Assembly: GCF_904846235.1 (NCBI RefSeq)
Contig: NZ_CAJGZN010000006.1
Coordinates: 62,001 to 126,000, forward strand
Direction of reading: 5' to 3'
DNA: 64,000 nt
Origin: Psychrobacter immobilis
Lineage (GTDB): Bacteria; Pseudomonadota; Gammaproteobacteria; Pseudomonadales; Moraxellaceae
Both the position numbers and the translations under genes were made by a program. This document shows, piece after piece, positions 48,942-58,564 of the stretch. Every line of letters starts with the position of its first letter. The first letter of the stretch is position 1. The notes under the pieces are model-generated. The model had not been told where the DNA came from. It saw only the letters and a program-made list of their open reading frames with translations, and made no database searches.

Positions 48942-49343
48942 CTAAGGCATGCCCACCATACGTTGTGACAGTATGTTTTGCAATGTCCAGTGACCAGTGG
49001 TGCTCTGTTGTCCTTCATCAATCTGCGGGCGGGCGCTAATAATGTACTCTGTACCAAGGGTTGGCTTAAAATCGTCGATCCAGTCATAAGGAATCTGGAA
49101 TACGCTACCGTCTTTAGACTTAGCAAGTAGGCACTGCATTGGCAATTCTGAAGCACAAGCCACACGGTTTGGCATAACGGTCAGTGTCTGTGCTTCTCCC
49201 AATACGATACTTGGAATATAGCGCGGCTCAGGTACTGGATCCTTTGCAAATGGTGATGTTTGACAAGCACTCAGTAAAGTCGCTGCACTGATTAAACCTG
49301 CCATTAACAACGATGGCTTTATAGATTGATAGGCTGAAATCAT
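48942..49343 (-). CDS. Lipoprotein with DUF4377-like domain
   Basis: A 133-residue predicted lipoprotein. The signal peptide ends in the lipobox LLSAC with Cys27 as the acylated residue; the next residues (QTSPF) lack Asp at +2, consistent with outer-membrane sorting. The mature domain has two more cysteines (RVACASELPMQCLLAK) and WIDDFKPTLGTEYIISARP, resembling DUF4377 heat-shock-type lipoprotein domains; that match is from memory. It lies between sthA and ppsR on the same strand. Function unknown. Confidence 0.75.
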   Translation of the reverse strand: MISAYQSIKPSLLMAGLISAATLLSACQTSPFAKDPVPEPRYIPSIVLGEAQTLTVMPNRVACASELPMQCLLAKSKDGSVFQIPYDWIDDFKPTLGTEYIISARPQIDEGQQSTTGHWTLQNILSQRMVGMP

Positions 49344-49472
49344 AATATTCTCTATATGATAATTATCTAGGATGAAATGATGTATGTTTATTAGTGTTTT
49401 TTGCGCATTTATTAAAGCTGCCTGAACACTTATTGATACCGATTGAACAGAGACTGTTTAAGCTGACATTCA

Positions 49473-50369
49473 TTATCCAATACGGCGTTTGAGACCTGTC
49501 ATCTGCAAAATACGCGTGGCAATCTCTTCAACAGACATCTCTGATACATCTAAGCTTGGGATACCGTGCGTGATATAAATACCCTGAATCGCGCGCTGCT
49601 CTTGCTGGCATTGCTGATAGCTAGAATAACGACTGCCTGCACGGCGCTCTTGACGGATTTTTACTAAGCGATCAGTATCGATGAGCAAACCAAACAGCTT
49701 GTCTTTGTGCTCACGTAATGCTTTTGGCAACTGATTGTCGTACAAGTCATCTTCAGTCAAAGGATAGTTAGCCGCTCGAATACCGAATTGTAATGCTAAG
49801 TATAAAGAAGTCGGCGTCTTACCAGAGCGCGACACACCCACCAGAATAATATCGGCTGCATTGTAGTGACGAGTACGCGCGCCATCGTCATTGTCTAAAG
49901 CAAAATGAACTGCATCGATACGCTCTTTATAGGTCTCAGAGTCGACATCATCATGCGCATGCCCTGAATGACCATCTGGCTCTACACCAGTCTCTTCTGC
50001 AACACGGCCAATCAGACCTTCATACATATCTAAATTACAACTATGCGCTGAGTTAATCTTTTCGCGAATCTCAGGATTGACGATCGTATCGAAAACCAAT
50101 GGCAACGACCCATCGCGCTGATACGCCATATTGATTTGTTCAACCGCATCTTCCGCACGCTCTAAGCTATCGACGTATGGCAATACTCTTGTCTCAAAGG
50201 GAACTGAGGCAAACTGACTTAAAATAGCGCGTCCAAGTGTCTCAGCCGTAATAGCTGTGCCATCTGAGATAAAAAACGCCGTTCTAATGGCTTGTGAGCT
50301 GTCCAGGTTTAGCGCGTGGCGATTTTGGACAGTGGACTTAACTTGTTCAGATGGATTGCTTGAGTACAT
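49473..50369 (-). CDS. ppsR: Phosphoenolpyruvate synthase regulatory protein
   Basis: Bifunctional kinase and pyrophosphorylase that switches PEP synthase off and on by ADP-dependent phosphorylation and phosphate-dependent reversal. The fold-specific start TAFFISDGTAITAETLGRAI (about residues 30-49) and the P-loop VGVSRSGKTPTSLYLA (about 177-192) are diagnostic of the PSRP/DUF299 family. An insert with several His and Asp (about 132-145, HSGHAHDDVD) is not usual. It is divergent from ppsA, its target, the common arrangement. Confidence 0.95.
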   Translation of the reverse strand: MYSSNPSEQVKSTVQNRHALNLDSSQAIRTAFFISDGTAITAETLGRAILSQFASVPFETRVLPYVDSLERAEDAVEQINMAYQRDGSLPLVFDTIVNPEIREKINSAHSCNLDMYEGLIGRVAEETGVEPDGHSGHAHDDVDSETYKERIDAVHFALDNDDGARTRHYNAADIILVGVSRSGKTPTSLYLALQFGIRAANYPLTEDDLYDNQLPKALREHKDKLFGLLIDTDRLVKIRQERRAGSRYSSYQQCQQEQRAIQGIYITHGIPSLDVSEMSVEEIATRILQMTGLKRRIG

Positions 50370-51083
50370 ATCGTTGACACCTCGGTTGAAAACTCAATAG
50401 TGACCTTCATTTAGTTTTTGGTATAGATCTTAGTAATAATTCAGACTTGGCAATCGTTTATCAGTTATTGACTATTAATAGTATTGCTTTGACCATCTGA
50501 CAGCGTGACTTTTACTTGGCTTCTTATAGTCGCCTTTATAACTCGTATAACTAGGCTTTATAACCGCCTTCTTAAAACGAGCCTTTTTCAGTACCTATAC
50601 TGCACATTTACCATGCAATGTGCATCAACTATCTATGCGCTACATTATACGCATATTAGCCTCTTAATAGAAATCAATGTTACAGGCGTATACTTAGCAC
50701 CAACATTGTTTTTCATCTTGTCACCATAGTTAATTCACCTTTCATTGAGGTATTTTTTTATGCTTCTTCTATTATGCTTTGTTTATACAGATACATAAGA
50801 TTGAAACATAACTTATAGAAATACTCTAAATATGGCTCGTTTGAATACGTCTATTTTATGCAGTAATTGGCTTCTGTAAGCGCATAACATCGTCACTAGC
50901 AATGAGATTTTTTATCTGAGTAAATACGAAACTTGATTAGACTGGCCCTGATTTATGTAGCAAACCCCACAATTTGTATATTTTTAACAAGTTTTTTGGT
51001 GAAAACCCTCGAAATTGTCCTAATATGGCGGTATAATTCACCGTTATAATCTTTACTAAATAACCTTATTTTCTGGAGTTATC
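50370..51083. other. Intergenic region between ppsR and ppsA
   Basis: About 710 AT-rich bases between divergent genes, holding both promoters. Two TATAAT hexamers at 51032-51037 and 51045-51050 lie 34-52 bases before ppsA and are plausible -10 boxes, without clear -35 partners. A 74-residue frame at 50505-50729 looks non-coding. I see nothing else in this stretch. Confidence 0.45.
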
Positions 51084-53468
51084 ATGGCAGCGCAATCTAC
51101 AGCACTTGTAATCAATCTTGATCAGCTAGGAAAAGACGACATCGAAATGGTTGGTGGTAAGAACGCTTCGCTTGGCGAAATGATCAGCCATCTTTCTGAT
51201 TTAGGCGTTAGTGTTCCAGGCGGCTTTGCCACCACTTCAAATGCATTCAACCGCTTTTTGACGGAAACGGGCTTGCTTGACAAAATCAACAGCGAGCTAA
51301 AAACACTAGACGTAAATGATGTTAATAAGCTTGCGGCTACTGGTAAAAAGATTCGTACTTGGATTATTGAACAAGAACTGCCAAAAGATCTTGAGCAAGA
51401 AGTACGTCAATCATTTGAAACCATGAGTGGCGGCGAAGATATCGCTGTTGCTGTCCGTTCTTCTGCCACTGCTGAAGATTTGCCAGATGCGTCATTTGCC
51501 GGTCAACAAGAAACTTTCTTGAACATTCGCGGTATTGATAACGTCCTAATTGCTATTAAAGAAGTATTTGCCTCTCTATACAACGACCGTGCAATCTCTT
51601 ACCGTGTACACAAAGGTTTTGAGCACGAAGGCGTTGCATTATCTGCTGCCGTACAACGTATGGTACGTTCAGAAACTGGTGCTGCTGGTGTTATGTTCAC
51701 GCTAGATACCGAAAGTGGCTTTGATCAAGTGGTATTCATCACCTCAAGCTATGGCCTAGGTGAAATGGTTGTACAGGGTGCGGTTAACCCAGATGAGTTC
51801 TACATCTCTAAGAAATTGCTAGCCAATGGCAAACCGTCAGTTATTCGTCGTAACCTAGGTAGCAAGCATAAGAAAATGGTTTATGGTGATGAAGGCAGTA
51901 CGGCTAAATCAGTTAAAACCGTTGATGTTGAAAAACAAGATCGCATGCAATTCTCTCTATCGACTGAAGAGCTAACCTCACTTGCCAAGCAAGCGGTAAC
52001 GATTGAACAGCATTATGGCCAAGCGATGGATATCGAGTGGGCAAAAGATGGCGATACTAACGAGATTTTCATCGTTCAAGCACGTCCTGAGACTGTTAAG
52101 AGCCGTCAAGACAGCAACGTAATGGAACGTTATGTCATCGACACGACTGGCGCAAAAGTATTGTGTGAAGGTCGTTCAATCGGTCAGCGTATCGGTTCAG
52201 GTAAAGTGCGTATCGTTAGCAACCTAAACGAGATGGACAAAGTAGAAGAAGGCGACGTACTCGTATCAGACATGACTGATCCGGATTGGGAGCCAGTTAT
52301 GAAGCGCGCTTCTGCTATCATCACCAACCGTGGTGGTCGTACTTGTCACGCTGCGATTATCGCGCGTGAGCTAGGTGTGCCAGCTATCGTTGGCTGTGGT
52401 AACGCAACTGAGCTATTAGTTGATGGTCAAGACGTAACTGCTTCTTGTGCGGAAGGCGACACTGGTTTCATTTATGAAAGCCAGATTGATTTTGAAGTCC
52501 AGACTAACTCTGTTGAATCTATGCCAGAGCTAGCATTCAAAGTGATGATGAACGTTGGTAACCCAGATCGCGCATTCTCATTCACCCAAATGCCAAACGA
52601 AGGTATCGGTCTTGCACGTCTAGAGTTCATCATCAACCGTATGATTGGTGTGCATCCAAAAGCCTTGCTAAACATGAACAGCTTGCCACGTGAAATTGCG
52701 CAAGCAATCCAAGAGCGCATCGCAGGCTATGCGTCACCTGTTGACTTTTATGTTGATAAATTGGTCGAAGGTATCTCAACGCTAGCTGTTGCCTTTATGG
52801 ATCAGCCAGTGATCGTTCGTATGTCAGATTTCAAATCAAACGAATACGCTAACCTGCTTGGTGGTAAATTATACGAGCCATCAGAAGAAAACCCAATGCT
52901 TGGTTTCCGCGGTGCTAGCCGTTATGTGTCTGATAACTTCCGCGACTGTTTTGAGCTTGAGTGTAAAGCACTAAAACGTGTACGTGATGACATGGGCTTG
53001 ACCAATGTTGAGATCATGATTCCATTCGTACGTACTGTTGGCGAAGCCAAAGAAGTCATCGAGTTACTTGAGAAAAACGGTCTAAAACGTGGCGAAAATG
53101 GTCTACGCGTCATCATGATGTGTGAGCTACCAACCAACGCCCTATTAGCAGAAGAGTTCCTAGAACATTTCGATGGTTTCTCAATCGGTTCTAACGATTT
53201 GACTCAGTTAACGCTTGGTCTTGACCGTGACTCAGGTATCGTCTCACATCTATTTGATGAGCGTGATCCTGCTGTTAAGAAACTATTATCTATGGCTATC
53301 GAAGCTTGCCGTAAGCAAAACAAATACGTCGGTATCTGTGGTCAAGGCCCATCAGACCATCCAGATCTAGCATTTTGGTTAATGGAGCAAGGTATCAGCT
53401 CAGTGTCATTGAACCCTGACTCAGTACTAGATACTTGGTTCTTCTTAGCTGGTGAAGAAGCAAAGTAA
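51084..53468 (+). CDS. ppsA: Phosphoenolpyruvate synthase
   Basis: Converts pyruvate and ATP to phosphoenolpyruvate, AMP and phosphate for gluconeogenesis. The N-terminal ATP-grasp domain starts with [20 protein letters not shown]; the swivelling phosphohistidine domain carries [18 protein letters not shown] with His422; the C-terminal PEP/pyruvate domain has [11 protein letters not shown] with Cys752. These positions are one off the E. coli enzyme (His421, Cys751). Length 794 is standard. A TGGAG site precedes the ATG. It is divergent from ppsR. Confidence 0.97.
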   Translation: MAAQSTALVINLDQLGKDDIEMVGGKNASLGEMISHLSDLGVSVPGGFATTSNAFNRFLTETGLLDKINSELKTLDVNDVNKLAATGKKIRTWIIEQELPKDLEQEVRQSFETMSGGEDIAVAVRSSATAEDLPDASFAGQQETFLNIRGIDNVLIAIKEVFASLYNDRAISYRVHKGFEHEGVALSAAVQRMVRSETGAAGVMFTLDTESGFDQVVFITSSYGLGEMVVQGAVNPDEFYISKKLLANGKPSVIRRNLGSKHKKMVYGDEGSTAKSVKTVDVEKQDRMQFSLSTEELTSLAKQAVTIEQHYGQAMDIEWAKDGDTNEIFIVQARPETVKSRQDSNVMERYVIDTTGAKVLCEGRSIGQRIGSGKVRIVSNLNEMDKVEEGDVLVSDMTDPDWEPVMKRASAIITNRGGRTCHAAIIARELGVPAIVGCGNATELLVDGQDVTASCAEGDTGFIYESQIDFEVQTNSVESMPELAFKVMMNVGNPDRAFSFTQMPNEGIGLARLEFIINRMIGVHPKALLNMNSLPREIAQAIQERIAGYASPVDFYVDKLVEGISTLAVAFMDQPVIVRMSDFKSNEYANLLGGKLYEPSEENPMLGFRGASRYVSDNFRDCFELECKALKRVRDDMGLTNVEIMIPFVRTVGEAKEVIELLEKNGLKRGENGLRVIMMCELPTNALLAEEFLEHFDGFSIGSNDLTQLTLGLDRDSGIVSHLFDERDPAVKKLLSMAIEACRKQNKYVGICGQGPSDHPDLAFWLMEQGISSVSLNPDSVLDTWFFLAGEEAK

Positions 53469-53519
53469 ACCGCTACCTTTAGTCACAGCGGTCATTCACA
53501 CAGTCATTAAAGATACCAC

Positions 53520-53558
53520 TATTAGGGTCTATTTGATTTTTTCAAATAGACCCTAATA
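53520..53558 (+). terminator. Long perfect hairpin after ppsA
   Basis: A 17-bp perfect stem (53520-53536 with 53542-53558) with a 5-T loop lies 50 nt after ppsA. There is no T-run on the 3' side, so it may act as a terminator with Rho or as an mRNA 3' end stabiliser. Confidence 0.6.
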
Positions 53559-53582
53559 TAATGTCCTAAGACATGACTAACT

Positions 53583-54563
53583 ATGCAGGCAATTATGCAG
53601 ATTTTCCTTGCTCGAAATAACGTACAAGCTGGCCCATATCAGTTGGAGCAGCTGAATATCATGCTGGCATCTGGTGAAGTATTGCTTGATGATTTGATGT
53701 GGCATGAAGGCTTAGCTCAGTGGCAGCGCGTAGGTGATCTTACCAATAACCAAACGGTTTATCGCCCGACCAGTGCTAACACGCCTGAAGTAAACGACTC
53801 TATCATCAATAACGTGACCGTCTTCCCTGAAGATACCAACAAAGCGAAAGATGATAAGTCAGTATCGTTAGACAGACTATATGGCAAGCCTGAACGTCCT
53901 AAAAACGTGAAAGCCGACATGACGACCAATCGTCATCAAACGCCGCACAACAATGTCTCATTAAACAAGTCTATTCTCAAAAAGGCTGTTGAAGGCAACG
54001 ATAAAGTCGTCGGCAACGTGGTACTTGCGCCAATCATGTCACGCGTATTGGCGACTGCATTAAATGGCTTGCTTTATATATTGGCCATTTTGCCATTATT
54101 CATGGCGTTGAATAAGCTAGACGTGGATTACACCAAGTTTCAGAACATTCAAGATATGGATGTAGCTTATCAATACTTAATGACGCTGATGGAAAGCCTT
54201 CCTAGTAGCACATTGATGATGTCACAAGTGATGGTCTTTGGGCTATTTGCCTTACAATTGGTATTTATTACCATGCGTGGTCAATCGCTAGGCAAGCTGA
54301 TCACTGGTATTCGTGTTGTGGACCAAACCACGCATCGCCTACCTTCATTTATCAAGCTTATCGGTACACGTACGTTATTGTTATTTATTATCTATAACTT
54401 ACTGTTTTCGTTTACTAGCTTTTTAGGCTTTGTGATTATCGCTATTCATTATTACATGGCATCTAAAAGCCCTGAAAACATTGGTTGGCATGACAAACTT
54501 GCCAAAACCTTAGTGGTTAAAGCAGACAGTAGCCAACTGGTAAAAAAGTCAAAATCTGAATAA
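53583..54563 (+). CDS. GYF_2 and RDD domain membrane protein
   Basis: A 326-residue inner-membrane protein. The N-terminal GYF_2 domain (about residues 8-55; IFLARNNVQAGPYQLEQLNI, WHEGLAQWQRV) is followed by a hydrophilic linker (about 60-140) and an RDD domain with three or four helices (about 150-315; MRGQSLGKLITGIRVVDQTT, IGWHDKLAKTLVVK). GYF_2-RDD pairs are common but of unknown function. The ATG at 53595 (MQIFLARN) is an equally possible start. It ends at a terminator and is independent of ppsA. Confidence 0.85.
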   Translation: MQAIMQIFLARNNVQAGPYQLEQLNIMLASGEVLLDDLMWHEGLAQWQRVGDLTNNQTVYRPTSANTPEVNDSIINNVTVFPEDTNKAKDDKSVSLDRLYGKPERPKNVKADMTTNRHQTPHNNVSLNKSILKKAVEGNDKVVGNVVLAPIMSRVLATALNGLLYILAILPLFMALNKLDVDYTKFQNIQDMDVAYQYLMTLMESLPSSTLMMSQVMVFGLFALQLVFITMRGQSLGKLITGIRVVDQTTHRLPSFIKLIGTRTLLLFIIYNLLFSFTSFLGFVIIAIHYYMASKSPENIGWHDKLAKTLVVKADSSQLVKKSKSE

Positions 54564-54606
54564 CAGTATTTTGATTTGATTATTGGTTTTATAGCTCGTT
54601 ATACTT

Positions 54607-54636
54607 AAAAAAGCTGCGTACTATCGCGGCTTTTTT
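54607..54636 (+). terminator. Rho-independent terminator after the GYF_2-RDD gene
   Basis: A stem of A-rich and GC pairs (54607-54617 with 54626-54636) followed by T's, about 45 nt after the stop codon. Confidence 0.8.
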
Positions 54637-54698
54637 ATTTAGCAAAGCTTATTTAGCCTCTTTTTATATTTTATTGGCAGTAGCTTGGTGATTAACCT

Positions 54699-54727
54699 TT
54701 GTGTTAGTTGCCGAGTACTGTTATAAT
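54699..54727 (+). promoter_or_regulatory. Sigma-70 promoter of the rpsF operon
   Basis: TTGTGT (54699-54704), a 17-bp spacer and a perfect TATAAT (54722-54727). It gives a leader of about 120 nt before rpsF, enough for the regulatory stem-loop downstream. Confidence 0.75.
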
Positions 54728-54803
54728 ACGGCGCTTTATAAACTAAGCTTATTCTTGATTGTTTTTTATAAAATATGACTAGAATTGGGCTTACCTTATA
54801 AAT

Positions 54804-54849
54804 CTCCTTGCTATTAACATAGGGTTAATAGCTACTAATCCGTAAGGAG
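54804..54849 (+). promoter_or_regulatory. Predicted S6:S18-binding autoregulatory leader
   Basis: An outer helix CTCCTT/AAGGAG (54804-54809 with 54844-54849) encloses an inner 9-bp perfect helix (54810-54818 with 54824-54832). An 11-nt bulge on the 3' side (54833-54843) contains CCG (54840-54842). The outer helix hides the rpsF ribosome site. This matches the known rpsF leader motif bound by the S6:S18 complex, with its CCG bulge. It would repress translation when the proteins are in excess. Confidence 0.72.
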
Positions 54850-54854
54850 TCATA

Positions 54855-55259
54855 ATGCGACATTACGAACTGGTGTTACTTGTACACCCAGACCAAAGCG
54901 ACCAAGTGGTCGGCATGGTTGAGCGCTACATCAAGTTAGTTCAAGACAACAACGGTGTTATCCATCGTCTAGAAGATTGGGGCCGTCGTCAACTGGCTTA
55001 TCCAATCAACAAGATTCACAAAGCTCATTACGTTCTTTTCAACATTGAAACTGACGGTGAAACTTTAGCTGAACTTGAAGAATTATTCCGTTATAACGAC
55101 GCGATCATTCGTAGTCTAGTTATGCGCCGTGACGAAGCTGTCACTGAAGAGTCGCAGTTAGCCAAGAATGCCGATGAAAAACGCGCACGCAAAGCAACTA
55201 CTCGTCGTCCAGACAATCGTGAAAACGATAATGACGACAACGACAACAGTGAAGACTAA
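54855..55259 (+). CDS. rpsF: 30S ribosomal protein bS6
   Basis: Small-subunit protein that binds bS18 and the central domain of 16S r[21 protein letters not shown] at the start and [20 protein letters not shown] are family-typical. The C-terminus ends in a basic then Asp/Asn-rich acidic tail (residues about 112-134), reminiscent of the glutamate tail RimK adds to S6 in E. coli but encoded. AAGGAG lies 5 nt before the ATG inside the leader hairpin. It heads rpsF-rpsR-rplI. Confidence 0.97.
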   Translation: MRHYELVLLVHPDQSDQVVGMVERYIKLVQDNNGVIHRLEDWGRRQLAYPINKIHKAHYVLFNIETDGETLAELEELFRYNDAIIRSLVMRRDEAVTEESQLAKNADEKRARKATTRRPDNRENDNDDNDNSED

Positions 55260-55275
55260 TTAAAGGAGAATACTC

Positions 55276-55506
55276 ATGGCACGTTTCTATCGCCGTCGCA
55301 AATTCTGCCGTTTCACTGCTGAAGGCATCACTCACATCGACTATAAAGATGTTGAATTGCTAAAACAGTACATTAGTGATAATGGTAAAATCGTACCAAG
55401 CCGTATTACTGGTACATCTACTAAATATCAGCGTCAATTAGCGACTGCTATCAAGCAAGCTCGTTACTTATCGCTACTTCCATACACTGATAACCATCAA
55501 GGTTAA
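55276..55506 (+). CDS. rpsR: 30S ribosomal protein bS18
   Basis: A 76-residue basic protein that pairs with bS6 on the platform. [20 protein letters not shown] and [20 protein letters not shown] are the classic S18 sequences. AAAGGAG precedes the ATG. It lies 16 nt after rpsF. Confidence 0.97.
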   Translation: MARFYRRRKFCRFTAEGITHIDYKDVELLKQYISDNGKIVPSRITGTSTKYQRQLATAIKQARYLSLLPYTDNHQG

Positions 55507-55526
55507 CCGCTAACTAGGAATGACTC

Positions 55527-56033
55527 ATGCAAATTATTTTGTTACAGCGTATCGTCAACCTTGGTAAACTCGGTGAAACTGTCGATGTAAAACCAGGTTA
55601 CGGACGTAACTTTCTTATCCCTCAGGGCAAAGCGCTACCTGCTACTAAAGCTAACATTGAAAAGTTCGAAGCACGTCGTGCTGAACTTGAAGCTGAAGAA
55701 GCAAAAGAGATCGCTGTTGCTCAAGAGCGTGCTGATGCATTGACTGACGTTAATGTTATCATGCGTGCTAAATCAGGTGACGAAGGCAAGCTATTCGGCT
55801 CTATCGGTACTCGCGATATCGCTGAAGCATTGACTAACTCAGGTCTAGAAGTAGACCGTGCTGAAATCAAGCTACCTGAAGGCACTCTACGTCAAGTTGG
55901 CGAATACAATGTTGATATTCAGCTACACCATGACGTTACTGCTAGCATCTTAGTTACTATTCTTTCTGAAGATGGTAACAACGAAGATTCAGCTGAAGAA
56001 GAAGCTGCTGAAGAAGACTATTCTGAAGAGTAA
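55527..56033 (+). CDS. rplI: 50S ribosomal protein bL9
   Basis: Large-subunit protein with two globular domains joined by a long helix. [20 protein letters not shown] and [20 protein letters not shown] open it, the charged helix follows (about 44-75), and the C-terminal domain contains [16 protein letters not shown]. Length 168 exceeds the usual 148-150 because of a very acidic tail (about 150-168). It closes the rpsF operon at a strong terminator. Confidence 0.97.
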   Translation: MQIILLQRIVNLGKLGETVDVKPGYGRNFLIPQGKALPATKANIEKFEARRAELEAEEAKEIAVAQERADALTDVNVIMRAKSGDEGKLFGSIGTRDIAEALTNSGLEVDRAEIKLPEGTLRQVGEYNVDIQLHHDVTASILVTILSEDGNNEDSAEEEAAEEDYSEE

Positions 56034-56387
56034 TCTTCTATATAGTTAGACTCAGTCTGCAAAAAGCCAGCAACTTAGGTTGCTGGCTTTTTTACGTGCG
56101 TCCTTTTTGACATTAGAGTTTATATATTTAGACAATTTATAACGCTAACTTGCACTCCTTTATCTCGACAAATTAGGATTTTATATATTCCTAAACAGCT
56201 TAGGATTCTCAAAAAATCTATTGCTATGATAGCGGTGTTATCTATGCAATATTGTAGTAACTAAATGCAACAATTGCCTTAAAAACGCTATACCAAACAA
56301 CAAGATACTGCCTATATAATCATCTTTATTACTATTAGCAGAATTGATAATCTACTGCTATCTAATGTACTAATAGGGCGCAAGAAC
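56034..56387. other. Intergenic region after rplI
   Basis: About 350 bases. The first part is the rplI terminator; the rest is AT-rich with no recognisable promoter beyond a weak TATAAT-like element near 56315. I see no gene or RNA. Confidence 0.45.
56061..56093 (+). terminator. Rho-independent terminator of the rpsF operon
   Basis: A perfect GC-containing stem with A-run, 3-nt loop and T-run 28 nt after rplI (arms about 56061-56074 and 56078-56091). Confidence 0.93.
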
Positions 56388-56627
56388 ATGAAAGAAAATC
56401 ATAACATTCATACCAATGACAAGCTTATCTGTACTCAAGGTAATGCATACTACTCCGAAGGTGAGGTGTATACAGTTGGCAGAATAGTCAATGACAAATA
56501 CTTTCAGCTGCTGACCAGTGGCAATGATGATCATTGGTATGCCACGTTGGATGATCAAGGCATTTACGTCAGCTTTGATACTGCAACTGCTACCAATAAC
56601 AAAGCTTTTTTTGATAAGATTGCCTAA
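56388..56627 (+). CDS. Small hypothetical protein
   Basis: A 79-residue hydrophilic protein without signal peptide, membrane segment or motif I recognise. KLICTQGNAYYSEGEVYTVG followed by NDKYFQLLTSGNDDHWY and DDQGIYVSF reads like a small all-beta fold, a kind often seen in phage or accessory DNA, but no phage genes are nearby. There is no strong ribosome site (GGGCGCAAGAAC precedes the ATG). It has its own terminator, which supports expression. Confidence 0.55.
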   Translation: MKENHNIHTNDKLICTQGNAYYSEGEVYTVGRIVNDKYFQLLTSGNDDHWYATLDDQGIYVSFDTATATNNKAFFDKIA

Positions 56628-57096
56628 CTGTCAATCAGGGCACTCCTTAGAATACCTATTCTAAAAATAATCATTACTCAGGTAGGTAAATATTGTTTAG
56701 ACAAAAACTGGTCATTATAGATGGCCAGTTTTTTTTGGTTTGAAGTATTAGCAATTGCTAGTTATACAAGTATTTCCACACACGTCTTCGACGTTTTCTT
56801 ACTGATTTCCGTCATTTTAAAATTAAGTATCTCTCAATTTTTTGTCAACAGCGCCAACTATTTAACGAATCTATTTCCTAGCGGCGTCTATTTGCTATAA
56901 AATATGCCCCTTTAAAATTTCGTATCGTTAGTGATGCAGATAGTTGGTCCAATATCGTTTAAATGTAGATATGGTAAAAGCACTTGCAAGCACTACGCAA
57001 AGTAGAATTAGCAAGCTATATACCGTATTTAATCTCGATATAATTGGCTGTATTGCATTGGTAATCAATTAAGATATAAACCATATTGAGACAGTG
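56628..57096. other. Intergenic region upstream of the glycerate permease
   Basis: About 470 AT-rich bases. A terminator for the small gene lies at 56703-56738. TATAAAATATG near 56895 is the best -10-like element for the permease. No gene or RNA is apparent. Confidence 0.4.
56703..56738 (+). terminator. Terminator after the small hypothetical gene
   Basis: A stem around AAAAACTGG and CCAGTTTTT with a T-run of eight on the 3' side. Confidence 0.8.
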
Positions 57097-58452
57097 ATGA
57101 TTGTATTTTGGCTTGTGCTGACCATTCTTTTTATTATTTTCGCTACCGCAAAATTAAAGTGGCATCCCTTTTTAGTATTGATTCTCTCTGCTTTTTTGGT
57201 CGCGCTATTTTATCAAGTACCGCTTAATACTGTCGCCAAAACGATTTCTGATGGTTTCGGTGGTATCTTAGGCTATATCGGTCTTGTTATCGTATTTGGT
57301 ACGATTATTGGCTTAATCCTCGAAAAAACTGGGGCTGCTATCGTAATGGCAGAGTCGGTTATCAAAGTATTGGGACCACGCTTCCCTACTTTAACGATGT
57401 CTATCGTTGGCGCAGTCGTTTCTATACCTGTGTTTTGTGACTCTGGCTATATTATTTTAAACTCTCTAAAAGAGTCCTTAGCTGAGCGCTTACATGTATC
57501 AAGTGTCGCGATGAGTATTGCGTTGGCCACTGGTCTATATGCCACCCACACCTTTGTCCCGCCTACGCCAGGCCCAATCGCAGCGGCAGGTAACTTAGGT
57601 CTAGAGTCAAACTTAGGTTTGGTCATCATGGTCGGTGTGGTCGTGACAGCAGTTGCGGTACTGGCTGGCTGGTGGTGGTCTAATCGCTTCCTTAACGCTA
57701 CGCCTGACAATATCAATGCGGCAGATGCTCCAGCAGCAATGCCTGAAGGAATGAAAACTCGTGACGATTACAGTCACTTGCCTTCAGCAACAATTGCGTT
57801 TTTACCAATCATCGTTCCTATCATATTAATCTGCTTATCTTCTGTTGCTAACTTTCCAAGCGCACCATTTGGCAGTAGCATGGTAGCGGAGATTTTGATA
57901 TTCATTGGTAATCCGCTTACTGCACTACTTATCGGTTTGTTCTTATCGTTTTTCTTGATTAAATCAAGCCAAAAAACGCAAGAAATCAGCGACAGTATCT
58001 CGCAAGGTTTGGTAGTAGCAGCCCCTATCCTATTGATTACTGGTGCTGGTGGCGCGTTTGGTGCCATGCTAAAAGTGACACCGATTGGCGACTACCTAGG
58101 TTCGACGCTATCGGCCTTGGGTTTAGGCATCTTCATGCCATTCATCGTCTCTGCTGCGCTAAAAACAGCACAAGGCTCAACCACAGTCGCATTGGTTACT
58201 ACTTCTGCTATGGTTGCCCCACTATTGAGTCAGATCGGCCTAGACAGCGAACTTGGACGCGTGTTCTGCGTGATGGCAATCGGTGCTGGTGCCATGACCA
58301 TCTCACATGCCAATGACAGCTTCTTTTGGATTGTTAGCCAGTTTAGTCGTATGAGCGTTGCGCAGGCGTACAAAGCTCATTCAATGGCCACTGGTATCCA
58401 AGGTGTGACTAGCATCGTATTTATTTGGTTATTGACCCTAGTGTTTATCTAG
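57097..58452 (+). CDS. GntP-family permease, probably for D-glycerate
   Basis: A 451-residue, about 12-helix inner-membrane transporter of the gluconate:H+ symporter (GntP) family. Typical are IPVFCDSGYIILNSLKESLA, ATHTFVPPTPGPIAAAGNLG and TISHANDSFFWIVSQFSRMS. I choose the ATG at 57097, with GAG upstream, over the adjacent GTG at 57094. Because a glycerate kinase gene follows 112 nt later on the same strand, D-glycerate is the likely substrate; the family alone would suggest gluconate or related sugar acids. Confidence 0.88.
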   Translation: MIVFWLVLTILFIIFATAKLKWHPFLVLILSAFLVALFYQVPLNTVAKTISDGFGGILGYIGLVIVFGTIIGLILEKTGAAIVMAESVIKVLGPRFPTLTMSIVGAVVSIPVFCDSGYIILNSLKESLAERLHVSSVAMSIALATGLYATHTFVPPTPGPIAAAGNLGLESNLGLVIMVGVVVTAVAVLAGWWWSNRFLNATPDNINAADAPAAMPEGMKTRDDYSHLPSATIAFLPIIVPIILICLSSVANFPSAPFGSSMVAEILIFIGNPLTALLIGLFLSFFLIKSSQKTQEISDSISQGLVVAAPILLITGAGGAFGAMLKVTPIGDYLGSTLSALGLGIFMPFIVSAALKTAQGSTTVALVTTSAMVAPLLSQIGLDSELGRVFCVMAIGAGAMTISHANDSFFWIVSQFSRMSVAQAYKAHSMATGIQGVTSIVFIWLLTLVFI

Positions 58453-58564
58453 TTCATAAAATTGGGTATTTCTACATACGTTTATTTGATGATTGTTAAA
58501 TAAACATTTTAAAACATGACACTATCGCAATGATCGTGTCATTAAGATATTCAAAGAGAGCCGT

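Noticed and set aside
50505..50729. A 74-residue plus-strand frame between ppsR and ppsA
   Set aside because: No ribosome site, poor composition (Tyr/Leu/Ile-rich AT-driven) and no recognisable fold; it lies in a promoter region.
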